A stretch of 7,605 nt of DNA from a bacterium UBA2214 (GCA_002327255.1 DCUM01000039.1:1-7605), one strand, 5' to 3'; positions 1 to 6,110 are shown, counted from the first letter of the stretch. The notes: generated by a model from the sequence alone, not told the origin. Translations and numbers: made by a program.

Positions 1-2102
1 AAGAGCTGGGCATAGGCGGGAGAATGGCTGGCCAGGCGGTAGGGCTCCGGATTGAGGTCGGTGCCGGGCAGCCGGGTGCGGCCGTTGTACTGCGCCGTGA
101 CATCGAACTGCCATTTGCGATCGGGGAGACTCCAGGAAAGCACCACAATGCCTTTGTGGCGCGGATTGAGTGGCAGTTCCTGCAGGGCGCCGCCATAGGT
201 CATGCGCACATCGTTGAAGCGGTAGGCCATCGTCAGATCGATGCCTCGCGCGGCCGTAGCGGTCACTTCGATCTGTGCGCTGTTGGACCAGGAGCGGCCG
301 TCGAGATTATAGAGCAAGACACTGCGCGGATCCTGTTCGAGATCGACAACCACCTGGCGCACGAACTCGGTGCGGTAAAAATCAGCTATAAGGGTGCCGG
401 GGCGGTCGGGCCCGAGGAAGAACTGGCGCGTGACCTGCAGGCCGGCGTTCCAGGCTTCTTCCGCATCGAGCGCTTCACGGAAAATCACCTCACGTGCACT
501 TGCGAGAAGGGCGGGATTGTCCATGAAGAGATGGGGCACGCGATACCCCTTGCCCGCCGAGAGGCGCAGATTGGTCAGGGCGTCTGCCTGGTAGCGGAGA
601 TGCAGGCGCGGGGTATAAAAAGCGCCGTAGAGATTGTGGCGGTCATAGCGGAAACCGGCCATCGCACTCAGCCGGTCATCCGGCTTCCAGGTATACTCGG
701 CGAAGAGTCCGGGCACCCGCTCCTGTGTGCTGTAAAGCGCCTGCAGGTAAGTTTCGTCGCGTTGATCCAGGGTATAGGAGAGACCGGAGGAGAGCAAATG
801 GGCCCCGGCGTTTTTCTCAAAGACCAGATTGGCGTAGAGGCTGTTTTCGTCGCCGGTGTAATTTTTACGCCCCCAGAAGGCCTCCTGGCGGTGCACAAAG
901 CCGGAGAGGATCAGACCGACGCTGTTGCCGCTGCCGAACGCGGTGCCGGCCTTGGAGAAGAATTCGTAACGCCGGATGCGGTTGCGTGAGCCGTAGGTAA
1001 TGTTATCCTGGGCCGGTCGTCCGAAATCAAAACCGTTCTGGCCGCCGTCGCGCCTGTCGTGCAGCACCTTGAAACCGATCTGGCCGTCGCGGTTCTCGCC
1101 GCTGTACTTCCAGCGGTTCATCAGGCTGAGATGCGACACCAGCGGCATGTCGAGGAAGGTGTCGCCATCGTCATCCCGGCGCATGCGGTTATGGCTGGCA
1201 TAGGAGAGGAGCATGGTGGAGAGTCGCGGCGCCACCTGCGCCGCCCCGGTCATGGTCAGTTCGGAGCGGCCCATGCTGTTTTGAAAGGCATTGACCGCGA
1301 GCGGTGCGCTGCGCTCGGGCTTGCTCAGTTCGACATTGATCTGCCCGGTGATCGATTCGTAGCCGGTCGCCACCGAGGCGGTGCCCTTGGAAATATCGAT
1401 GGCGTCGATCCAGAATCCGGGGATGAATTCGAGACCGAACGGCGAGATCAGGCCCCTCATCAGGGGATTCTTTTCGACCAGAATCTGGGTATAAAAACCG
1501 GCGAGTCCGAGCATCTTGATCCGTTTGGCGCCGCTGATGGCATCGCTTTGTTCGACATCCACCGAAAGGCTGTTTTCAAAGCTTTCGGCCAGGTTGCAGC
1601 AGGCCAGGGTGCGCAAGCCCCGTTGGGTGATCGATTGCGTGTTGACTTCCGCTTCATGATGATGAAGCGTGTTCGGTCTCCTGGCTTCAACATCCATCTC
1701 TTCATGCCGTTCATCCGGCAAAAGATAGAAGGCCAGGCCATGCATGCCCGGTTGCACGGTGAGCGTATCGTTCCCATAGCCGACATAACCGGATACCAGA
1801 CGCTGGCTCTGCGGCGTCAGGTCGATGCGGAAAAAGCCCTCCGCATCCGTCACGCCGCCATAGGTCGTATTGGCCCAGAAGACATTGGCATGGGGCAAGG
1901 GAATGGTATCCTGGTGGCCGTGATGGAATTCGATCCCGTAGACATGTCCGCAGGTCCACGTGTCCATTTTTTGGGCCAGGAGCGCAGGCGCAGCGCCGGC
2001 CCAAAGCAGATAGAAAAAAACGAATTTTTTCATGACAGTCCGTAGCCGGCCGGCCAACAGGCAACGAATCACAGGCATGGATAAAAGAATGAATTTTTTC
2101 AT
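1..2102 (-). CDS. TonB-dependent outer-membrane receptor, CCNL type, C-terminus cut by window edge
   Basis: An open minus-strand frame runs without a stop to the left edge. Residues are counted from the Met at 2033; add 23 for the Met at 2102. Residues 1-20 form a signal peptide ending PALLA before Q21. Residues 28-92 match a carboxypeptidase-regulatory-like beta domain (PLPHANVFW, then VTDAEGFFRIDL). The plug domain spans about 128-240, with ACCNLAESFENS (Cys145-Cys146), ISKGTASVATGYESITGQ and INVELSKPE. The rest is beta-barrel, e.g. LPLNPRHKG and YNGRTRLPGTDL near the left edge. About 677 residues are visible, so perhaps 70-100 are missing. His/Cys clusters (HHGH at 37-40, HHH at 124-126, the CC pair) suggest a metal or metal-complex substrate; this is inference. 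The family imports substrates across the outer membrane using TonB energy. The start at 2102 is chosen because GAGAGAGG lies six bases upstream; the Met at 2033 has the cleaner signal peptide but no good ribosome site. The gene lies 89 bases downstream of the HYC-like gene, so the two are probably an operon. Confidence 0.93.
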   Translation of the reverse strand, partial: MKKFILLSMPVIRCLLAGRLRTVMKKFVFFYLLWAGAAPALLAQKMDTWTCGHVYGIEFHHGHQDTIPLPHANVFWANTTYGGVTDAEGFFRIDLTPQSQRLVSGYVGYGNDTLTVQPGMHGLAFYLLPDERHEEMDVEARRPNTLHHHEAEVNTQSITQRGLRTLACCNLAESFENSLSVDVEQSDAISGAKRIKMLGLAGFYTQILVEKNPLMRGLISPFGLEFIPGFWIDAIDISKGTASVATGYESITGQINVELSKPERSAPLAVNAFQNSMGRSELTMTGAAQVAPRLSTMLLSYASHNRMRRDDDGDTFLDMPLVSHLSLMNRWKYSGENRDGQIGFKVLHDRRDGGQNGFDFGRPAQDNITYGSRNRIRRYEFFSKAGTAFGSGNSVGLILSGFVHRQEAFWGRKNYTGDENSLYANLVFEKNAGAHLLSSGLSYTLDQRDETYLQALYSTQERVPGLFAEYTWKPDDRLSAMAGFRYDRHNLYGAFYTPRLHLRYQADALTNLRLSAGKGYRVPHLFMDNPALLASAREVIFREALDAEEAWNAGLQVTRQFFLGPDRPGTLIADFYRTEFVRQVVVDLEQDPRSVLLYNLDGRSWSNSAQIEVTATAARGIDLTMAYRFNDVRMTYGGALQELPLNPRHKGIVVLSWSLPDRKWQFDVTAQYNGRTRLPGTDLNPEPYRLASHSPAYAQL

Positions 2103-2106
2103 GACA
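2022..2106. repeat. 16-nt direct repeat duplicating the start region of the receptor gene
   Basis: The 16-mer gaattttttcatgaca occurs at 2022-2037 and 2091-2106. On the minus strand each copy encodes ATG followed by AAA AAA TTC. The offset is 69 bases, exactly 23 codons, so both Met-Lys-Lys-Phe starts are in the same open frame. Only the upstream copy has a strong Shine-Dalgarno-like sequence. Confidence 0.85.
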
Positions 2107-2142
2107 TACCTCTCTCGTGGCGTATGAATAGATGAGTACGAT

Positions 2143-2163
2143 GGCTGCCTGGCAGCAGCAGCC
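2143..2163. other. small GC hairpin between the HYC-like gene and the receptor gene
   Basis: GGCTGC (2143-2148) is complementary to GCAGCC (2158-2163), with a 9-nt loop. It lies in the 89-base gap between the two minus-strand genes. No T-run follows on either strand, so it is not a convincing terminator. It could stabilise mRNA ends or be chance. Confidence 0.3.
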
Positions 2164-2191
2164 TGCTTGAAAAAGAGAGATCTGTCCGGGA

Positions 2192-2605
2192 TCAAATAAG
2201 AAGAGGCAGCGTGCGCTGCCGGGAGGCGAGGGGGGTATGCGTTCCATCCCTGTATGCCGGGACGTCATTTTTCAGGCCGGGAAGCAGGGTGCATGCCTGT
2301 GCAGAAGTCGATATGAACAGGGCAACGGCCAGGGGAGCGGCCTCCTCCACCTGGTGGTAGTGGTAGATGATTTCGCAGCAGGAAGAGCTGGCCAGATTTT
2401 CAGCGGCTGTTGTCGTAATCGGCGCCGGGCGACAGGAATCATCACCGGGTTCCGGGTGTGAATCAACACAGCAGCAGTCCGCTGCCGTCACCATCTGATG
2501 GTGGCCTTGATGGCAGTAGTGGCTGACGGCGGAGAAGCCGATGCAACCGGCTACATATACCAATGCAAAAAATGAAACCAGGATTTTTGGGGTTGTCTCT
2601 TTCAT
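2192..2605 (-). CDS. small exported Cys/His-rich protein, HYC_CC_PP-like
   Basis: This 137-residue protein begins with a hydrophobic signal (KILVSFFALVYVAGCIGFSA) followed directly by SHYC, with His29-Tyr30-Cys31. Further motifs are HQGHHQM (32-38), DCCC (43-46), and SSCCEIIYHYHQ (74-85). The tail is THTPLASRQRTLPLLI. The layout of a hydrophobic N-terminus ending G-F-x-V-S-HYC, then a CC pair, then a short proline-containing C-terminal segment, matches my memory of the HYC_CC_PP family of Bacteroidota. The terminal PP motif is here reduced to TP. The function of that family is unknown to me; the Cys/His content makes metal binding plausible. VAGC at 18-21 also fits a lipobox, so it could be a lipoprotein. 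The Met at 2605 is chosen over one at 2701 because GGAA lies about eight bases upstream and the signal peptide then starts properly. The receptor gene follows in the same direction, suggesting joint expression. Confidence 0.82.
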   Translation of the reverse strand: MKETTPKILVSFFALVYVAGCIGFSAVSHYCHQGHHQMVTAADCCCVDSHPEPGDDSCRPAPITTTAAENLASSSCCEIIYHYHQVEEAAPLAVALFISTSAQACTLLPGLKNDVPAYRDGTHTPLASRQRTLPLLI

Positions 2606-2715
2606 AAACAATTCCAACAGGAAATAATAAAAATCATAAAAGCTGCTGATCCGGAAAAACCGGAATCGGATGCCCCACACGCTCATATACTCTATTAACA
2701 TCGCATCGGTGGCAT

Positions 2716-2734
2716 GCTATTTCCATAAAATAGC
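2716..2734. promoter_or_regulatory. operator-like inverted repeat
   Basis: GCTATTT (2716-2722) and AAATAGC (2728-2734) are perfect 7-bp inverted repeats around CCATA. The dyad overlaps the proposed leftward -10 element, a typical position for a repressor operator. There is no T-run on either side, so a terminator is unlikely. The binding protein is unknown. Confidence 0.4.
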
Positions 2735-2754
2735 CAACTGGCAGGATAATTCAA
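2727..2754 (-). promoter_or_regulatory. candidate promoter for the HYC-like/receptor operon
   Basis: On the minus strand TTGAAT (2754-2749) is followed after 16 bases by TATTTT (2732-2727). Each hexamer matches four of six sigma70 consensus bases. Transcription would begin near 2720 and leave a leader of about 115 bases before the ATG at 2605. It is weak alone, but is supported by position and by the overlapping dyad. Confidence 0.35.
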
Positions 2755-2850
2755 ACCATTTTTTCATTGGATTGCACGCGAATGCCATAGAATCAGGCGT
2801 GCGGCTGGACGCATGATACCAGGCACCCCTGCAGCCGTGTGCTGCAATGA

Positions 2851-2952
2851 AAGACTTTCGGCGCATCATCGTATTCAGATCACAGGGGCGCTGTCGGCGT
2901 CTCATACCGCTGATGGGCGACTGAAGCTTTTCGATGTGTCATCGTATTCAGA
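2851..2952. repeat. pair of imperfect 29-nt direct repeats, 73 nt apart
   Basis: Copies lie at 2851-2879 and 2924-2952 and agree at 23 of 29 positions. The last 14 bases, tcatcgtattcaga, are identical (2866-2879 and 2939-2952). A similar ct[g/c]tcggcg block follows each copy at a comparable distance, so the duplicated unit may be longer and diverged. No third copy was seen. It could be a tandem duplication remnant or paired regulator sites upstream of the 3001 promoter. Confidence 0.6.
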
Positions 2953-3000
2953 CTGCGCAGCATGCTCTCGGCGCGGCGCCTCTGATTTTCTGCAATCCCC

Positions 3001-3029
3001 TTGACTTTTACCTTACTGTGTCGTATCCT
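3001..3029 (+). promoter_or_regulatory. sigma70-like promoter reading toward the small membrane-protein gene
   Basis: TTGACT (3001-3006) and TATCCT (3024-3029) are separated by exactly 17 bases. The -35 matches five of six consensus positions and the -10 four of six. Transcription would start around 3036 and give a leader of about 270 bases before the ATG at 3308. The pair of 29-nt repeats lies just upstream. Confidence 0.5.
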
Positions 3030-3060
3030 ATAACTACCAGGCAACTCCCGCGGCATATGA

Positions 3061-3205
3061 ACGGGTTCCTTTGCGAACCGGTGTATCAACTCCTGACCGA
3101 TCTGAGCGATTCAGCACTTTCCCGGCAGCTGTCAACGTTCAGGAAAGCAAAAAAGCCCGAACGAATCGCTCAGGTCAGGTTCTGGTTAGTTGCTTCCGCT
3201 ACTGG
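3061..3205 (+). promoter_or_regulatory. strongly structured leader RNA or palindromic element of unknown class
   Basis: Several nested inverted repeats are visible. A small hairpin at 3061-3082 pairs GGTTC with GAACC around a 6-nt loop. A large stem then pairs CCTGACC (3092-3098) with GGTCAGG (3173-3179), and TGAGCGATTC (3103-3112) with GAATCGCTCA (3163-3172). The only interruption is a GATC bulge on the 5' side. Inside the loop CTTTCC (3117-3122) pairs with GGAAAG (3142-3147). Outside, CAACT (3087-3091) can pair with AGTTG (3188-3192), and CCGGT (3078-3082) with ACTGG (3201-3205) using one wobble; the latter competes with the first hairpin. Seventeen matched base pairs are far beyond chance for this distance. 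The element starts about 25 bases after the predicted transcription start, so a cis-acting leader of the downstream gene is the simplest reading. It matches no riboswitch, SRP RNA or attC site that I recognise; a palindromic repeat element is the main alternative. Confidence 0.6.
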
Positions 3206-3307
3206 TTTACAAGTTTTTGGCAAAAAAGTGACTCATTAACAAGCCTGAAATGATAGATTCCGTTTGCTGCAGCCGTCCGGCTGTGTCAGGACTAGTCCGA
3301 GGAAGCC

Positions 3308-3616
3308 ATGAAAGCCTTCAAAATCGCCTGCATCGTCTATTGCCTGCTCTATCTGATCATGACCTTTGTCGGGACGCGGCAGATCGAACGTGCCATGACC
3401 CGGGATTTTCTCGCCTGGAAGGCGAGCCGGGATCCCTGGGATCCCGGATATCCCACCTTTTATGTGCATGCCGAATCGACGCCGCTGGTATTTATCCTCA
3501 AGGTTCATCATGGTTCGCAAATCGCCGCGCTGGCGGGTGCGGGGCACGTCTCCAGCTATTTTTGGTTTTTCGGGTTCCGGTTCGAGCTGACGCGGCGGAC
3601 GATATGGGTCTCATGA
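3308..3616 (+). CDS. small single-pass membrane protein, unrecognised family
   Basis: This 102-residue frame starts at ATG preceded by GAGGAAG within two to eight bases. Its codons mostly end in G or C, like the neighbouring genes. Residues 4-22 (FKIACIVYCLLYLIMTFVG) form one hydrophobic helix. It is followed by a charged segment, TRQIERAMTRDFLAWKASRD, a proline-rich stretch (PWDPGYPTFYVH, 43-54), and an aromatic C-terminal block SSYFWFFGFRFEL before TRRTIWVS. Topology is probably N-terminal anchor with the rest outside the cytoplasm; the aromatic block might touch the membrane. I do not recognise the family. The gene stands alone, divergent from the HYC/receptor operon and convergent with the hydrolase, behind a long structured leader with its own promoter. 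Overlapping frames on both strands look like shadows. Confidence 0.72.
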   Translation: MKAFKIACIVYCLLYLIMTFVGTRQIERAMTRDFLAWKASRDPWDPGYPTFYVHAESTPLVFILKVHHGSQIAALAGAGHVSSYFWFFGFRFELTRRTIWVS

Positions 3617-3688
3617 ACGCGTCATGCGGCGCATCCGGGTGAATCCGACCGGGCGCTGAAAGCAGTCGCAAGTCTCCCGGCCGCACCT

Positions 3689-3732
3689 TCCCGGCGCAGC
3701 ATCCAGACGCTGTGGCTGCAGCCGCGCCGGGA
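3689..3732. terminator. GC-rich inverted repeat between convergent genes, possible terminator
   Basis: TCCCGGCGC (3689-3697) pairs perfectly with GCGCCGGGA (3724-3732). The 26-nt loop itself contains AGC/GCT pairs and the palindrome GGCTGCAGCC. It lies in the 123-base gap between the 3308-3616 gene and the hydrolase, ending eight bases from the hydrolase stop. Position suggests a shared end-of-transcription structure, but neither strand has a T-run, so it is not a classical intrinsic terminator. Confidence 0.4.
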
Positions 3733-3739
3733 GCCGGTA

Positions 3740-5107
3740 CTAGTGCGCCTGCAGCCAGGTCAATATGGGCCTCCACACCAGGGCTTCCGCGTTGTCCGCC
3801 ATAAAGAGATCGATGTGGCCGAAATCAATGACCTCCTCACCAGCGGCATGCAGGCGCACGACCAGATTTTGCACGTCTGTGCTTCCCAGCAGCGTGGTGG
3901 TATACGTGGTCAGGTCGCCCATGCCGCCACTGGCCGCCACATTAAAGACCGGCACGGTGATCAAACCGAGATGATCATCCCAGGGCACTTCGATCGCTCC
4001 GGAGATCGTCGCACAATAATCCACCATGAATTGATGCGTTTCGTAAGGCACCGAGTCGATGAAAAAATCAAAACACGCCTCTTTGCCGAGGTATTGAAAA
4101 TCGACTGGAAAATCACTCTCCATGACACCGGCGAAATAATGAAACGTCAGCGGATCGAGCACCTGCGCTGCGCCGAAAAACAGGGCGACCTGCATATTGG
4201 TAAAACCTTCTATCAGCACCGAGGCGCCATCCGGGTCATCTCTTACCGCCTGGCCGGCGAGCGGAAATAATTGCACTTCCGCATACTCCCCGGCTGTCAC
4301 TTTTTCCTTGTAGGACTGATACACAGCGCTCCAGACTTCACGCGTGGGCTGATCATTGCATTTGAAAAGACAATCGACGGGTATCCATCCTCCGACCATC
4401 CGCTTGTCATTCGCCAGTTTGGCCTCCTCATTGAGCAGGGCATAGCCTGTCATGACGCCGCTGCTGTATCCGGATAGATTGAGGGCCTTGTCACCACAAT
4501 CAGAAAAGGTGCGGGCTTTGCGGGCGATTTCCACTGCCAGGCGCAAATTCCGGACCTGGTTGTCCATGCCCCAATCCTTCATGAAAGAAAAATCGGTCAC
4601 ACTCGCAGGCACCAACGCCCAGTTCTGGTCAATGCCCCAGACATCGATGTCGTTTTGGGCGAGGAAGATGGCAATGCCAAAATCATCTGCGATATGGGGC
4701 GTGCGCACGCCGTTCAGGAACATGCCGGTGAAATCCTTGGAGTCGCCGTGCTGCAAGAAGAGATTTTTGGCCGTCTTGATCGGCTGGCCGGCCTTTTGCT
4801 CCTTGACGACGCGATGAATGCCGACAAGATCATGGGTTCCGCTTCCGTTTTTCACCAGGAAGGAGTAATGGACTACATTCCCGGTCAGGACCTCCCGTTT
4901 GAAGGAGGGAATGGCCTGCGGCTTGTACTTTTTCAGTGCTTCCGGGAGAGCCGCTTCCCAGCCGGCGATGTTGATGAGGTCCAGCGCCATCTTTTCGGCG
5001 TCGTTCAGCGTTGCCGCATTGTCATCCGGTCCCGACGGATTCTTATCACATGCCGCCGCCAAAATCAGGACACAGCAAAAGATCAAAACGCAATGCCAGT
5101 TTTTCAT
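3740..5107 (-). CDS. lipoprotein alpha/beta hydrolase (GYSSG)
   Basis: This 455-residue protein starts with a lipoprotein signal, MKNWHCVLIFCCVLILAAAC, then DKNPSGPDD; Cys20 would be lipidated. Signs of an alpha/beta-hydrolase fold appear in order. There is an oxyanion-type HGD at 120-122 (LFLQHGDSKDF), a strand with DVWGIDQNW (155-163), the nucleophile elbow GYSSG (213-217, Ser215), and a late strand VPVFNVAASGGMGD (386-398). The likely catalytic His431 lies in DFGHIDLF near the C-terminus, before a final helix ending WRPILTWLQAH. The acid is less clear; Asp398 is the best-placed candidate. The spacing resembles lipase/esterase-type proteins, but the substrate is unknown. A segment of about 140 residues between the elbow and the C-terminal strands could be a cap or lid domain. 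The Met at 5107 is chosen for AGGGGAAAACC upstream and for the lipobox; an in-frame Met at 5185 would add 26 residues in front of the signal. Probably anchored in the envelope. No operon partner is visible. Confidence 0.9.
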   Translation of the reverse strand: MKNWHCVLIFCCVLILAAACDKNPSGPDDNAATLNDAEKMALDLINIAGWEAALPEALKKYKPQAIPSFKREVLTGNVVHYSFLVKNGSGTHDLVGIHRVVKEQKAGQPIKTAKNLFLQHGDSKDFTGMFLNGVRTPHIADDFGIAIFLAQNDIDVWGIDQNWALVPASVTDFSFMKDWGMDNQVRNLRLAVEIARKARTFSDCGDKALNLSGYSSGVMTGYALLNEEAKLANDKRMVGGWIPVDCLFKCNDQPTREVWSAVYQSYKEKVTAGEYAEVQLFPLAGQAVRDDPDGASVLIEGFTNMQVALFFGAAQVLDPLTFHYFAGVMESDFPVDFQYLGKEACFDFFIDSVPYETHQFMVDYCATISGAIEVPWDDHLGLITVPVFNVAASGGMGDLTTYTTTLLGSTDVQNLVVRLHAAGEEVIDFGHIDLFMADNAEALVWRPILTWLQAH

Positions 5108-5387
5108 GGTTTTCCCCTTTTCAAAAGTTCGTTTCGACGCATGTCCGGGATATCCGGCTGGTCTGTCACTATTACTTAGAACCATTGCGATGATTATTGG
5201 AAGATTTTTGGATAAAAGGGCGCCACAGAGCGGGATAAAATTTACGAAGGGGTCGGACCAAATTAAACAATAGATTATATTAAGGATAAGACCATTTAAA
5301 CATTAAATAATGGCCTCAGAATACATTTTTTGCCTTATTTTATGCTTTTTAAGCTTGATCGAATTACCCACAACCTTGCCCCTGGGG

Positions 5388-5634
5388 ATGTTTCCCGAAT
5401 GGCGCCGTGGCTCCGGCGGTATGAACGGCGACAGCAAATGGCCGGCGGGCGGGGCGGCTGAATTTGCCGACTCCAGCGCCAGCCGCTACCTGACTTTGGG
5501 AGGCCAACTCCATGATAACAGCGCGGTCGAGAAAATCCTGGTGGAGCAAGACCGGGGGGTGGGCGTTCGCCCCGGCGATGGGCTCGCTGGCCCACAACGC
5601 CAACCCGGGCAAGGGCATCATCCGTCGATGGTGA
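5388..5634 (+). pseudogene. possible frameshifted coding remnant
   Basis: From the ATG at 5388 one frame reads MFPEWRRGSGGMNGDSKW and continues through LTLGGQLHDNSAVEKIL with codons ending in G/C, like the real genes nearby. At a run of six G (5554-5559) that bias breaks down and moves to the +1 frame. There it reads GWAFAPAMGSLAHNANPG and on to a TGA at 5632-5634. A one-base change in the G run would join the two. No ribosome site and no recognisable family were found. Minus-strand frames over the same island also look partly protein-like, so strand and reality are uncertain. A sequencing or assembly error in the G run is possible. Confidence 0.27.
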
Positions 5635-5777
5635 AAAGAGGATGGTATCGCTGTCGGGGTGCTGCCCCAGCGCGATCGAACCAGATAGACCAGTTGTAAC
5701 AAAAAATTTACGATGAGTCACATAATAATGACAACTTGCCTTCATCCTCCGAAACGGCGCATATTCTGTCGCTTTAA

Positions 5778-5796
5778 GTTATTGTAAAATAATAAC
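5778..5796. promoter_or_regulatory. AT-rich inverted repeat, operator-like
   Basis: GTTATT (5778-5783) and AATAAC (5791-5796) are perfect inverted repeats around a 7-nt AT-rich centre. The dyad lies in an AT-rich block of the long intergenic region. It could be a regulator site or a chance AT palindrome; no nearby gene start supports either. Confidence 0.25.
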
Positions 5797-5832
5797 GAAA
5801 AAGCAGCCGAAAACCCCTCTCTCCCAGATCTT

Positions 5833-5848
5833 CGGCATACTTTTTGTA
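5833..5848 (+). promoter_or_regulatory. sigma54-like -24/-12 sequence
   Basis: CGGCATACTTTTTGTA has GG and GT separated by ten bases, with GGCA and TTT-TGT in register with the TGGCAC-N5-TTGCA consensus. The invariant -12 GC is GT here, which is a serious defect. It would read toward the surface-protein gene, but more than 440 bases upstream of it. Weak candidate only. Confidence 0.15.
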
Positions 5849-5882
5849 AATGGTTCTGTGTTATTCCTCTTCATGTGAGTGA

Positions 5883-5905
5883 GACGGCCGGGGCGCCGTC
5901 CTTTT
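5883..5905 (+). terminator. weak intrinsic-terminator-like hairpin
   Basis: GACGGC (5883-5888) pairs with GCCGTC (5895-5900) around CGGGGC, followed by CTTTT. The stem is perfect and GC-rich but short, and the T-run has only four residues. No intact gene ends just upstream on the plus strand, so it might mark the end of a decayed gene or an unrecognised small RNA. Confidence 0.3.
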
Positions 5906-6110
5906 ACCCTTTCCAGGTTATCTTGCCGCCCTCACCGCGTTTGGGCGCAATCGCGTGCTGGGCATCGAGTGCCTGCGCTCATGCACTGCTCGGCTGGAAC
6001 GATGCACGCGAGCCAACAGCGCCCTTGCGGAGGTTGCTGCTCAGTGCCGCGTATTCGTTCTGTGTGAAACGCTAACCAGAGGACACAAAACGCTTTTCTG
6101 TATGGGCGTC

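Larger units (their letters stand above)
2606..3307. other. divergent intergenic control region between the HYC/receptor operon and the small membrane-protein gene
   Basis: This 702-base stretch has no convincing gene. Short frames exist on both strands (for example 60 codons from the ATG at 3057), but they lack ribosome sites and recognisable domains. The longest of them coincides with the inverted repeat at 3092-3179. The region contains promoter-like sequences pointing both ways, an operator-like dyad, an imperfect direct repeat and a highly structured stretch, each listed separately. A small hairpin TCCGG-N5-CCGGA sits at 2650-2664 in the presumed leader of the HYC-like gene. Confidence 0.7.

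Noticed and set aside
24..2045. Two long plus-strand frames (24-989 and 1059-2045)
   Set aside because: They are antisense shadows in codon register with the minus-strand receptor gene, whose translation shows unmistakable receptor motifs throughout.
1711..2268. A 185-codon minus-strand frame overlapping both the receptor start and the HYC-like gene end
   Set aside because: The translation is low in recognisable features and overlaps two well-supported genes in other frames.
3171..3192. Resemblance of CAGGTCAGG to the conserved SRP (4.5S) RNA motif
   Set aside because: The required GGAAG and GCAGC parts of the conserved hairpin do not follow in the right places.
3083..3192. Integron attC recombination site
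   Set aside because: The bulged palindrome is suggestive, but no RYYYAAC/GTTRRRY core pair brackets it and no integrase or cassette array is present.
3057..3239. A 60-residue plus-strand frame starting MNGFLCEPVYQ
   Set aside because: No ribosome site, and its sequence is dictated by the long inverted repeat at 3092-3179; a structured non-coding element explains it better.
3743..5273. Several plus-strand frames of 60-175 codons
   Set aside because: They lie antisense to the alpha/beta hydrolase or its leader and show no domain or ribosome-site support.
5335..5745. Minus-strand frames of 112 and 136 codons over the GC-rich island
   Set aside because: Partly protein-like, but no start signal and mutually overlapping; the plus-strand frame-switch reading explains the codon bias at least as well.
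5875..6075. Two plus-strand frames of 62-66 codons
   Set aside because: Mutually overlapping, no domain, no clear ribosome site; treated as part of the gene-free region.
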